Shown: positions 1-8,174 of the stretch, in pieces
How the letters are laid out: each line of letters starts with the position of its first letter
Position numbering within the stretch: the stretch's first letter is position 1
Assembly: GCA_964447275.1 (NCBI GenBank)
Contig: CAYURI010000006.1
Location: 1 to 47,816 of the forward strand
DNA: 47,816 nucleotides
Direction: 5' to 3'
Source of the DNA: DAOSVX01 sp964447275
GTDB taxonomy: Bacteria; Bacillota_I; Bacilli_A; RF39; UBA660
Program-made: the position numbers and the translations under genes
Notes under the pieces: generated by a model
Databases searched by the model: none
Seen by the model: only the letters and a program-made list of their open reading frames with translations
Told to the model about the DNA's origin: nothing

Positions 1-12
1 AAATAAATATTG

Positions 13-18
13 TATAAT
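13..18 (+). promoter_or_regulatory. -10 promoter element upstream of the first gene
   Basis: TATAAT lies 23 bases before the chosen TTG start. Any -35 element would fall at or before the window edge, so only the -10 can be seen. Confidence 0.45.
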
Positions 19-41
19 TATTAATATAGTAGGTGAGTAAT

Positions 42-1946
42 TTGAAAGAAGAGAATAAAGAAGGCAAGGTTATTGTTCGTCAATTAAAAATTATTAAGAA
101 GATTAAAAATTTACCTAAAGGGAAAAAGATTTTGTTTTTTTCTATTCTAGGTATTGTGCTTTTATTAATAGCGGCTTTGTTAGTGTATACTTTTGTTTTA
201 AAAGATAAAAAACATGATACAAAAAAGCCTGGGGAGTCAATTGTTTTAGTTAAAGATAATTATAAATATGTTAATGGAGTTTTAAATGTTTTAAATGATG
301 CTGATGAAGTAATTGGCACTTATGAATGCCAAAACAAAGATGTTTTAAAGTGTTATGTGGCTTATGAAACTGAAGATGATAATTTTGATGAAGCTAAACA
401 GATCTATGAAGATGGTAGTTTAGTTAGTCTTAGAACCAAGGTTTATTTTAATCGTTATGTTTTTATTTATGATAATACTGATGAGGGAGAAAATATTGTT
501 TTATATGATTTAGAAAATAATACTAAGATTGGTGATTATTTAGGCGTTAAATCATTTTATAATGAGATGCTAAATTATGATGAAAATAATTATGTGATTT
601 TAAAGAACACAGAAAATAAATATGGGATTGTTAGCTTAGATGCCGATCCTATTGAAGAAGTTGTTCCTTTTTCATACGAATACTTAGGAGTTATTAATAG
701 CAAAATGCTAGATAGTAGTAGTCCGATAGTATATAAAATTGGTGAAGAATACGGTTTAATTAACTTTGAAAATGATAAATTGGTAACTACTTCTAGTGAA
801 ATAAAAGGTTACAATAATAAGTATATTAAAGTGATTAATAATGATAATGCTTATATTTTGTTAAATTATGATAATGAAGAAGTATTGGGAGATGCTTATA
901 TTGATGTTTTAGATGATTATATAGTTACTGTTGATAGTGATAAAAAGCTATTGGTTTATGATAATAATTTAGTTAGATTGATGGCAAATAAGTTAGCTTT
1001 AATAAATAACGATTACATTAAAACGAGTATTTTTAATACTAATAATGAATTAACTGAAACAAAGATATCTTACGAAGTAAGTGTTTTGGGTAATACTTTA
1101 TATGTAAATGTTTATAATGGTGAAGAAAATGCTGAAAACAAATATAATATTTTAGAAGCTAAATTAAGTAATTTATATGACTATTATAGTTATGAAAATG
1201 GTAAATTGTATTTTTATAGCGATTTAGATAAAGCCGATTTAATTGGTAGTTATACTTGCGAAAATAAAAATGCTATTACTGACACTTCAACATCTTTTAC
1301 TAGTTGTTTTTTAGCTAAAGATGCTAGTGATACTAGTAAAAATTTAGTGGCACCAATTTACAATGAAAGATTTATTTTTGTTAATGATGCACCAATATTA
1401 GTTAATTCAACTACTGTGAAAATTAAATTATATGATTTGAGTGCTAAAAAGCTTTTGGGAGAATATATTAATGTTAATACTTATTCTAGTGAATCAACCA
1501 ATAAAAATGGGGTATATTTAGAAAATAGCTTACCAAAATATGTTATTGCCATTAATAAAATCTCTAAATATGGTTTATTAAAAATTGAAACCAATCAAGT
1601 TACTAAAGCCATCTCCTTTTTATATGATGACATGGTTGTTGAAGGCAATTATTTATTAGGCAAAACAGGCAGTAAGTGGGCATTACTGGATTATAATGGT
1701 AATATGGTCTTAGACAATACTTATATTTCTTATAAGTTTTATGCTAATTTTATTGCAGCTGTTTCTGAAGATAGTAAATTATACTTGTTTGATTATAATA
1801 AAAAGTCATTAATTAATGAACCAGTACAATTAACTAGTGCTAGTGAAGAGTTTAACATTGAACTTAGTTTAGGAATATATGAAGTAGTTACTACTAGTGG
1901 TGTTTATTATTATAATTCAACAACTGGAGATAAAATAGAAAGCTAG
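42..1946 (+). CDS. Membrane-anchored WG-repeat-like protein with duplicated Cys module
   Basis: 634 residues from a TTG start. A GTG at 33 is in frame but is part of the Shine-Dalgarno AGGTGAG (31-37), so TTG 42 fits better. A lysine-rich head of about 28 residues is followed by one transmembrane helix (about 26-50); the rest is probably outside the cell. Degenerate WG-type repeats (KYGIVSL, EYGLINF, KYGLLKI, KWALLDY) suggest a beta-propeller-like fold. The ectodomain contains two copies of a module with the pattern G-x-Y-x-C-x-N then a second Cys, an N-x-R-x-x-F segment and an LYDL segment. The next gene is a shorter paralog only 7 bases away, so the two are probably co-transcribed. Function is not recognised; cell-envelope or adhesive roles are guesses. 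Confidence 0.75.
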   Translation: MKEENKEGKVIVRQLKIIKKIKNLPKGKKILFFSILGIVLLLIAALLVYTFVLKDKKHDTKKPGESIVLVKDNYKYVNGVLNVLNDADEVIGTYECQNKDVLKCYVAYETEDDNFDEAKQIYEDGSLVSLRTKVYFNRYVFIYDNTDEGENIVLYDLENNTKIGDYLGVKSFYNEMLNYDENNYVILKNTENKYGIVSLDADPIEEVVPFSYEYLGVINSKMLDSSSPIVYKIGEEYGLINFENDKLVTTSSEIKGYNNKYIKVINNDNAYILLNYDNEEVLGDAYIDVLDDYIVTVDSDKKLLVYDNNLVRLMANKLALINNDYIKTSIFNTNNELTETKISYEVSVLGNTLYVNVYNGEENAENKYNILEAKLSNLYDYYSYENGKLYFYSDLDKADLIGSYTCENKNAITDTSTSFTSCFLAKDASDTSKNLVAPIYNERFIFVNDAPILVNSTTVKIKLYDLSAKKLLGEYINVNTYSSESTNKNGVYLENSLPKYVIAINKISKYGLLKIETNQVTKAISFLYDDMVVEGNYLLGKTGSKWALLDYNGNMVLDNTYISYKFYANFIAAVSEDSKLYLFDYNKKSLINEPVQLTSASEEFNIELSLGIYEVVTTSGVYYYNSTTGDKIES

Positions 1947-1953
1947 GGATAAG

Positions 1954-2931
1954 ATGAAAAAGAAAAAAGGATTTTTTATTGCAACAATTATATTTTTAGT
2001 TATTTTATTTAGCATGGCTATTATGGGTGTTTATTATAAACTAACTAGTAATAAGAAAGAAGCACCGGTAGTTATTGAGAAAAACACTATTGTCTTTTAT
2101 GATGGCAGTAAAAGTATTCTTGGTAAATATATTTGTCAAAATACTTATTGTGGTTTTGCCAATACTTTAATTGATGATACTAATTATCTTTTAGACTATT
2201 ATCAAGAAGGGGATTTAATAAACAATAAAACCATTAATGATCGTTATGCTTTTATTTATGATGCGGAAAGCGAAAATTATGAAGATATCATCTTATATGA
2301 CTTTTTAGAAAAGAAAATTATTAATACTTATAAAGCTATAAAAAATTATCGTACTTTTATTGAAAATAATGTCTATTTTGTTGAAGACCAAAATAATCTT
2401 TGGGGGATAGTTTCTTTTGGCGAAACGGGTTTTATGGAATTAATTGCTCCAGAATATAATTATATCGGTTTGATTAATAATTATGATGTTGAAAATAAAA
2501 CTTTGCTAGCTGATCGCTTTTTGGTTTTAAAAAATAATAAATGGGGAATAGTTGATCAGAATAATGTTTTGTTATCATCTTATTTAGAAGAATCAGTTGT
2601 AAGTTACACAGGTCTTTATATTATTACTAAAGTAGATAACTTTTATAAAATATACGATTATAGTGGCAATTTAATAAAAAGTGAAAATAATTATATTCAT
2701 ATTGCGATAACTGGTAAATATATTGAACTAGTTAGTGAAAATAAAAAGTTAACTATTTATAATCCTGAAAATGGCGTAGTAATTGGGGAAACTTATTTAA
2801 GAAGTATTGATTTCTCTGGTGACACAGTTTTTCCGCCTTATGTAACGGAACTATTAGATGGTAGTATCAATTTAAAAGTTTATACTGATCAACAATATGG
2901 TACTTATAGAACCTATAAATATACTGCTTAA
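1954..2931 (+). CDS. Membrane-anchored WG-repeat-like protein, shorter paralog
   Basis: 325 residues. A KKKK head is followed by one transmembrane segment (about 7-27) and an extracytoplasmic region. WG-type motifs LWGIVSF and KWGIVDQ are visible. One copy of the same module as in the preceding gene is present: LGKYICQN followed by a second Cys, then N-D-R-Y-A-F-I-Y-D and an ILYDF segment. It starts 7 bases after the upstream stop with AGGGATAAG as ribosome binding site, and ends in a terminator, so the two genes form a bicistronic unit. The specific function is unknown. Paralogy with the upstream protein is clear by eye. Confidence 0.75.
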   Translation: MKKKKGFFIATIIFLVILFSMAIMGVYYKLTSNKKEAPVVIEKNTIVFYDGSKSILGKYICQNTYCGFANTLIDDTNYLLDYYQEGDLINNKTINDRYAFIYDAESENYEDIILYDFLEKKIINTYKAIKNYRTFIENNVYFVEDQNNLWGIVSFGETGFMELIAPEYNYIGLINNYDVENKTLLADRFLVLKNNKWGIVDQNNVLLSSYLEESVVSYTGLYIITKVDNFYKIYDYSGNLIKSENNYIHIAITGKYIELVSENKKLTIYNPENGVVIGETYLRSIDFSGDTVFPPYVTELLDGSINLKVYTDQQYGTYRTYKYTA

Positions 2932-2946
2932 ACAGTATATTTTTTT
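2917..2946 (+). terminator. Intrinsic terminator after the WG-repeat pair
   Basis: A ten-base stem AAATATACTG / CAGTATATTT with a six-base loop overlaps the stop codon and is followed by a run of T. It separates this unit from the heat-shock operon. Confidence 0.85.
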
Positions 2947-2957
2947 ATTTGAAAAAG

Positions 2958-2985
2958 TTAGCACTTAGGTATTGACAAGTGCTAA
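2958..2985 (+). promoter_or_regulatory. CIRCE operator 1 (HrcA site), 10-base spacer
   Basis: TTAGCACTT and AAGTGCTAA form perfect 9-base inverted arms, the classic CIRCE half-sites. The spacer is 10 bases instead of the usual 9. The site overlaps the -35 element of the hrcA promoter, where bound HrcA would block RNA polymerase. Confidence 0.85.
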
Positions 2986-3000
2986 AATGAATACTATAAT
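2972..3000 (+). promoter_or_regulatory. SigA-type promoter of the hrcA-dnaK operon
   Basis: TTGACA (2972-2977), a 17-base spacer and TATAAT (2995-3000) make a full-consensus housekeeping promoter. It lies between and partly inside two CIRCE operators, so strong transcription would be held down by HrcA until heat shock. Confidence 0.92.
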
Positions 3001-3004
3001 CGTA

Positions 3005-3031
3005 TTAGCACTTAAATAAATAGTGTGCTAA
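3005..3031 (+). promoter_or_regulatory. CIRCE operator 2 (HrcA site), canonical 9-9-9 spacing
   Basis: TTAGCACTT, nine bases, then GTGTGCTAA: canonical CIRCE layout with one mismatch between the arms. It covers the expected transcription start just after the TATAAT. Its position also rules out the GTG at 3025 as the hrcA start. Confidence 0.88.
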
Positions 3032-3045
3032 AAGAGGTGAGACGT

Positions 3046-4032
3046 TTGGAAGAAAGACAAAAGAAAATCTTAAAAGAAATAATTGAGATTTATATTAAAA
3101 ATGTTAAACCAGTTGGATCAAAACTATTAGCAAGGAAAATGAAATGCTCTAGTGCTACTGTAAGAAATGAGATGGCTATTTTAGAGAGTTTGGGTTTAAT
3201 TGAAAAAGCTCATATATCTTCAGGAAGAATTCCTTCGGAAAAAGGTTATAAATATTATGTTGATAACTTAATGAAACCGAAAGAATTAACTGGCGAAGAT
3301 GTTTTGAAATTACAAACAATATTTCAAAATCATGAGTTAACCTTATCTGATACCATTAACAGTTGCATGGAGATAATTTCGGAAATTACTAACTATACTT
3401 CGGTTGTTTTAGGTAAAAGTGCTAAAAACAACACTTTAAAGCAAGTTAGTATTATCCCATTAGACGAAACTCGTATTGTGGCGCTAATTTGTACTGACAA
3501 AGGCATGGTTATAAATAAGCAATTCGATTTAAGAGACAATCTTGATATCGAAGAAATTATTAGAACTAGTGAAATAGTTAATAAAATGCTTATAGGAACC
3601 CCAATTGAAGAAATTAATGCTCGATTGGAATATGAGGTTAAGCCAGTAATAGCGAAAAAGATGAAACAATATGAAGCAGTTTATAACATTTTCTATGATG
3701 CTTTTACTGATTTTACCAAAAGTAATGTATTTATGAGTGGTAAAACCAATATTTTAAAACAACCTGAATATAATGATGTCGAAGAGATTAAAAAAATTAT
3801 CAATAAGTTTGAAGATGATTCATTTATCAAACATATTGAAGCAAAAGATTCAGGAATTAATATTTATATCGGTAAAGAGACTGAAATAGATCCTAATGTT
3901 ACAGTTGTAAAAACGAAGATTTGTCTAAATGGTGAAGAAAAAACCATTGCCATAGTTGGTCCAAAAAGGATGGAATATGATAAAGTAATTGCTTTATTAG
4001 ATTACATTAATAAAAATATTGGAGGTGCATAA
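3046..4032 (+). CDS. hrcA: Heat-inducible transcription repressor HrcA
   Basis: 328 residues from TTG 3046, chosen because GAGGTGA (3034-3040) lies five bases upstream; the earlier in-frame GTG at 3025 sits inside a CIRCE operator. The N-terminal winged helix-turn-helix carries the family signature SATVRNEM (about residues 37-44) and a wing with SSGRIPSEKGY (58-68). The rest is the GAF-like dimerisation domain. HrcA binds CIRCE and represses the class I heat-shock genes, with GroE or DnaK feedback known in the family. It is the first gene of hrcA-grpE-dnaK-pepF-dnaJ and must be autoregulated through the two CIRCE sites. Length is typical. Confidence 0.96.
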   Translation: MEERQKKILKEIIEIYIKNVKPVGSKLLARKMKCSSATVRNEMAILESLGLIEKAHISSGRIPSEKGYKYYVDNLMKPKELTGEDVLKLQTIFQNHELTLSDTINSCMEIISEITNYTSVVLGKSAKNNTLKQVSIIPLDETRIVALICTDKGMVINKQFDLRDNLDIEEIIRTSEIVNKMLIGTPIEEINARLEYEVKPVIAKKMKQYEAVYNIFYDAFTDFTKSNVFMSGKTNILKQPEYNDVEEIKKIINKFEDDSFIKHIEAKDSGINIYIGKETEIDPNVTVVKTKICLNGEEKTIAIVGPKRMEYDKVIALLDYINKNIGGA

Positions 4033-4033
4033 G

Positions 4034-4510
4034 ATGCCAAAAAAGATAGAAAAAGATAGTAAAAGTACGGAGATGGATAATAAACTAAAAGAAGCAAATG
4101 ATAAATTTTTGCGTTTGCAAGCTGAATTTATAAATTTCCAAAATCGTACGGCTAAAGAAGTAAGTGAAATGCTTAAATATGAAGGTGTAAATTTTATAAA
4201 AGATATTCTTCCAACAGTTGACAACTTAGAAAGAGCTATAAAACTAGATAATAGTGATTTAAGTGATGAAGTAAGTAAGTTCTTAGCGGGTATTAAGATT
4301 ATTTATGGTAATCTAAAACAAATGCTAAATACTTATGAGATAAATGAAATAGAATGCCTGGGTAAAGAGTTTGACCCAAATACGATGGAAGCCGTTATAA
4401 CTGAGCATGATGAAACTAAACCAGCAAATGTGGTGTTAGAGGTATTTACCAAAGGTTATATGTATAAAGATAAAGTCATAAGACCAGCAATGGTTAAAGT
4501 AAATAATTAA
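4034..4510 (+). CDS. grpE: Nucleotide exchange factor GrpE
   Basis: 158 residues. The start is the ATG at 4034, one base after the hrcA stop, with GGAGGTG six bases upstream; an in-frame TTG at 4019 lies inside hrcA without a better site. The N-terminal half is lysine-rich and coiled-coil forming, with the GrpE-typical LRLQAEFINFQNR segment. The C-terminal beta domain contains G-K-E-F-D-P-N-x-M-E-A-V and ends in V-I-R-P-A-M-V-K-V. GrpE drives ADP release from DnaK. It is tightly coupled with hrcA and dnaK in the CIRCE-controlled operon. Confidence 0.95.
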   Translation: MPKKIEKDSKSTEMDNKLKEANDKFLRLQAEFINFQNRTAKEVSEMLKYEGVNFIKDILPTVDNLERAIKLDNSDLSDEVSKFLAGIKIIYGNLKQMLNTYEINEIECLGKEFDPNTMEAVITEHDETKPANVVLEVFTKGYMYKDKVIRPAMVKVNN

Positions 4511-4529
4511 AAGAAAGAGGAGAGAAAAA

Positions 4530-6353
4530 ATGAGTAAAATTATTGGAATTGACTTAGGGACAACGAATAGTTGTGTCGCAGTATTAGAAGGAGGAGTAGC
4601 AAAAGTTATTCCTAATGCCGAAGGCAATAGAACTACACCTTCAGTAGTGGCTTTCAAAGATGGTGTGGAAATGGTTGGTGATGTTGCTAAACGTCAAGCA
4701 ATTTCTAACGCTAGTAGAACCATTTATTCAATAAAAAGAAAAATGGGAACAAATGAAAAAGTTGAAATCGAGGGTAAAAAGTATACCCCAGAAGAAATAA
4801 GTGCTAAGATTTTAGGTAAATTAAAATTAGATGCTGAAAGTTATCTTGGTGAAAAAGTTACTAAGGCTGTAATTACAGTACCAGCTTATTTTAATGATGC
4901 GGAAAGACAAGCAACTAAGAATGCTGGTAAAATTGCCGGCCTTGATGTTGAAAGAATTATTAATGAGCCAACAGCTGCTGCTTTAGCTTATGGACTTGAT
5001 AAACAAGACAAAAATCAAACAATTTTAGTATATGACCTAGGTGGGGGAACATTTGATGTTTCAATTCTTGAACTAGGAGATGGTGTCTTTGAAGTAAAAG
5101 CAACAAGTGGTAATAATCGTTTGGGTGGCGATGACTTTGATAAAAATGTTATGGATTATTTAGTAAATGAATTCAAAAAAGAAAATGGCATTGATTTATC
5201 TAAAGACAAAACCGCTATGCAAAGAATAAAAGATGCTGCTGAAAAAGCTAAAAAGGATTTAAGTGGTGTGGCATCAGCAGATATTAGTTTACCATTTATT
5301 ACCCAAGGTAGTGATGGACCACTTCATTATGAAACTAAATTAACAAGAGCTAAATTTGAAGAATTAAATAGAGATTTATTTGATTCTACAATTACTTATG
5401 TTGAAAAAGCTTTAAAAGATGCTAAACTTAAAAAGACTGATATAAATAAAGTAATATTAGTTGGTGGATCAACCAGAATTCCTTATATTCAAGAATTAGT
5501 TAAAAAGGAAATGGATCAAGAACCAAGTAAAGAAGTAAACCCAGATGAAGTAGTTGCAATGGGTGCAGCAATTCAAGGTGGAGTATTAACTGGTGAAGTT
5601 GATGACTTAGTATTACTTGATGTTACGCCATTATCACTTGGTATTGAAACTTTAGGTGATGTTATGACTGTCTTAATTCCAAGAAATACCACAATTCCTA
5701 CTAGCAAGGGTCAAATATTTAGTACTGCTGCTGATAACCAACCAGCTGTTGATATTCACGTATTACAAGGGGAAAGACAAATGGCAGCAGATAATAAGAC
5801 TTTAGGTAGATTCCAACTAACTAATATACCACCAGCACCTAGAGGAATACCACAAATTGAAGTTAAATTTGATATTGATGCTAACGGCATAGTTAGTGTT
5901 ATGGCTAAAGATCTTGGAACTAACAAAGAACAATCTATTACTATTACTTCTTCTACTAATTTAAGTAAAGAAGAAATCGATAAAATGATGAAAGAAGCTG
6001 AAGCTAATAAAGAAGCTGACTTAAAAAGAAAAGAAGAAGTTGATTTAAGAAATGAAGCTGATCAAATTATCTTTGCTACCGAAAAAGCCATTAAAGATTT
6101 AGGTGAAAAAGTTAGTGAAGATGATAAGAAAAAAGCCGAAGATAAAATAACTGAACTTAAAAAAGCTTTAGAAGGTAAAGACTTAGAAGATATCAAAAAA
6201 CAAAAAGAAGCGCTTAATGAAATTGCAATGGGACTTGCTACTAAAGTTTATGAAGAAGCAGCTAAAAAACGTGAAGCTGAAAGCAAAGAAACAACTAGTG
6301 AAGAACCAAAAGAAGAAACTGTAAAAGAAGCTGAATACGAAGAAAAGAAATAA
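4530..6353 (+). CDS. dnaK: Chaperone protein DnaK (Hsp70)
   Basis: 607 residues, the usual Hsp70 length for this group, with GAGGAG upstream of ATG 4530. The ATPase domain begins with GIDLGTTNSCVAV (residues 6-18) and contains NEPTAAALAYGLD and the adenosine motif VGGSTRIP (about 311-318). The interdomain linker DVTPLSLGIETLG (about 364-376) leads to the substrate-binding beta domain and helical lid, and the C-terminal tail is charged (E/K-rich). It folds and protects proteins in the ATP cycle with DnaJ and GrpE, both encoded here. Regulation is by HrcA/CIRCE from the operon promoter. Confidence 0.98.
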   Translation: MSKIIGIDLGTTNSCVAVLEGGVAKVIPNAEGNRTTPSVVAFKDGVEMVGDVAKRQAISNASRTIYSIKRKMGTNEKVEIEGKKYTPEEISAKILGKLKLDAESYLGEKVTKAVITVPAYFNDAERQATKNAGKIAGLDVERIINEPTAAALAYGLDKQDKNQTILVYDLGGGTFDVSILELGDGVFEVKATSGNNRLGGDDFDKNVMDYLVNEFKKENGIDLSKDKTAMQRIKDAAEKAKKDLSGVASADISLPFITQGSDGPLHYETKLTRAKFEELNRDLFDSTITYVEKALKDAKLKKTDINKVILVGGSTRIPYIQELVKKEMDQEPSKEVNPDEVVAMGAAIQGGVLTGEVDDLVLLDVTPLSLGIETLGDVMTVLIPRNTTIPTSKGQIFSTAADNQPAVDIHVLQGERQMAADNKTLGRFQLTNIPPAPRGIPQIEVKFDIDANGIVSVMAKDLGTNKEQSITITSSTNLSKEEIDKMMKEAEANKEADLKRKEEVDLRNEADQIIFATEKAIKDLGEKVSEDDKKKAEDKITELKKALEGKDLEDIKKQKEALNEIAMGLATKVYEEAAKKREAESKETTSEEPKEETVKEAEYEEKK

Positions 6354-6355
6354 TT

Positions 6356-6384
6356 AGGAGCTCTATTAAATTAGAGCTTCTTCT
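6356..6384 (+). terminator. Stem-loop between dnaK and pepF, probably attenuating
   Basis: A stem of about ten pairs around GAGCTCTA / TAGAGCTT with a six-base loop follows the dnaK stop at once. The tail is TTCTTCT rather than a clean T run, so it may be a partial terminator or an mRNA-stabilising hairpin that sets dnaK above pepF and dnaJ. Confidence 0.55.
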
Positions 6385-6401
6385 AAGTTAGGATGGTTAT
6401 A

Positions 6402-8174
6402 ATGAATAAAGAAACATGGGATTTAACCCCGATTTATAAAACTCGTAAAGATTGGTATAAAAATTATGAATTATTATTAGATAAGATCAACAATATAAAA
6501 GTTGACAATAATTTTATAAGAAATGGTAAGCTTTTATATGAAACATTAGAAAGTACTAATAATTTAGAGAGACAAGTATATAAATTATATATATATACTA
6601 AACTTTCAAAAGATGCTGACGGGGAAGATAAAGAAGCAAACAAAATGTTTCAAAGCGCTGAGGACTTGGTTTCTTTATATGTATCTAAAACAAGTTATAT
6701 TAATGTTGCTTTAAAAAAACTAAATAAAAAAGCTTTAGAAGATTTGAAAAAAACGGAGCCTAATTTAGAAGAATATAGTCATTTTTTAGAAGTATTATTA
6801 AAAAGCAAGCATCATATTCTTTCTTTAAAAGAAGAAAAACTTTTAGCTAGTTCAGAAACAATTAGAATGGCTGGGGAAAAGACTTTTGAAGCCTTAGATT
6901 ATATAGATGTTAAATTTAAAGATATTTTAATTGATGGGGAAAAAGCAAAATTAGATCATTCTAATTATCCATTATATATAAAAAATAAAAACCAATTAAT
7001 AAGAAGCAAGGCTTTCTACAGCTATCATGAGTTTTATAAAGAACATCATGATACTTTGGGCAATTGCTTGTTAAATAGTTTAAAAAATGATTCTTTTATT
7101 GCTAAAGCAAGAAAATATAAAAGCTCATTAATTATGGCGTTAGATGAAGACGAAGTAAAACTTAAAACATATAAGGATATTATTAAATCTGTTCATAAGA
7201 ATATTGATTTGCTTCATGAATATTTACTTTTAAAAGGCAAGGCTAATAATTTGAATAAACAACATATGTATGATGTTTATTTACTAAGTGCGACATATGA
7301 TCAGAACTTCACTTATGATGAAGCTAAGGGAATAGTTTTAGAATCTATAAAAGTTTTAGGAGAGACTTATTATCAAGATTATCAAAAGGCTTTTAAAGAG
7401 CATTGGTTGGATCCTTTCTATCGTAAAGGTAAATATAGTGGAGCATATTCTATGGGAACTTATGACACTTATTCATATATTCTTATGAATTATAAAGATG
7501 ATTTTCGTAGTATTGAAACTTTTGCTCATGAAATGGGGCATGCAATGCATGGTTTTTACTCTCGTAAAAATAATAAATACCAAAATTCTACGTATTCAAT
7601 ATTTACTGCCGAAATAGCTAGTAACGTAAATGAAATTTTACTATTTGATTATATGATAAAAAATGCTAAAAATAATGATGAAAAAAAATACTTTTTAGAA
7701 ATAATTTTAGATTCGTTTAAAGGTAGTATTTTTAGGCAAACCCATTTTGCTGAATATGAAATGATTATTCATGATAAAATTGATAATGGAGTGTCGCTAT
7801 CTAGTAAAGATTTAACTGATATATATTATGATTTAAATAAATTTTATTATGGTAAAAATGTTATAAGTGATGATTTAATTAGATATGAATGCTTAAGAGT
7901 ACCACATTTTTATTCAGCATTTTATGTATATAAATATGCTACTGGGTTAGCGTTGGCTTATGTTTTTGCTAATCGTATTTTAAATAAAGAAAAGAATGCT
8001 TTAGAAAATTATTTAAAATTCTTAAAAAGTGGTGGCAAAGATTATCCTTTAAATATCTTAAAAGACTGTGGAGTAGAGGTTAATGAAAACCTAATTAATG
8101 AAGCAATGATCATATTTAAAAAATATTTAGAAGACTATAAAGATTTGATAGGTGATGGAAATGGCAACAAATAA
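6402..8174 (+). CDS. pepF: Oligoendopeptidase F (M3B metallopeptidase)
   Basis: 590 residues from ATG 6402; an ATG at 6393 is in frame but lies in the AGGATGG ribosome-binding region. The zinc motif H-E-M-G-H is at about 376-380 in the context FAHEMGHAMHG, with the third ligand Glu at about 404 in AEIASNVNE, as in the M3B family. It cleaves short peptides in the cytosol. Its place between dnaK and dnaJ, overlapping dnaJ by 14 bases, is unusual and suggests that it serves peptide turnover during protein stress; that role is inference. Length matches the family (about 600). Confidence 0.94.
   Translation: MNKETWDLTPIYKTRKDWYKNYELLLDKINNIKVDNNFIRNGKLLYETLESTNNLERQVYKLYIYTKLSKDADGEDKEANKMFQSAEDLVSLYVSKTSYINVALKKLNKKALEDLKKTEPNLEEYSHFLEVLLKSKHHILSLKEEKLLASSETIRMAGEKTFEALDYIDVKFKDILIDGEKAKLDHSNYPLYIKNKNQLIRSKAFYSYHEFYKEHHDTLGNCLLNSLKNDSFIAKARKYKSSLIMALDEDEVKLKTYKDIIKSVHKNIDLLHEYLLLKGKANNLNKQHMYDVYLLSATYDQNFTYDEAKGIVLESIKVLGETYYQDYQKAFKEHWLDPFYRKGKYSGAYSMGTYDTYSYILMNYKDDFRSIETFAHEMGHAMHGFYSRKNNKYQNSTYSIFTAEIASNVNEILLFDYMIKNAKNNDEKKYFLEIILDSFKGSIFRQTHFAEYEMIIHDKIDNGVSLSSKDLTDIYYDLNKFYYGKNVISDDLIRYECLRVPHFYSAFYVYKYATGLALAYVFANRILNKEKNALENYLKFLKSGGKDYPLNILKDCGVEVNENLINEAMIIFKKYLEDYKDLIGDGNGNK

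Noticed and set aside
3025..3045. GTG 3025 as the hrcA start
   Set aside because: It lies inside the second CIRCE arm and has no ribosome-binding site, whereas TTG 3046 follows GAGGTGA at five bases.
3997..4224. Antisense frames opposite grpE, dnaK, dnaJ, recD2, greA, lon and xseA
   Set aside because: They are shadows of strong coding frames with no own ribosome-binding sites or recognisable products.
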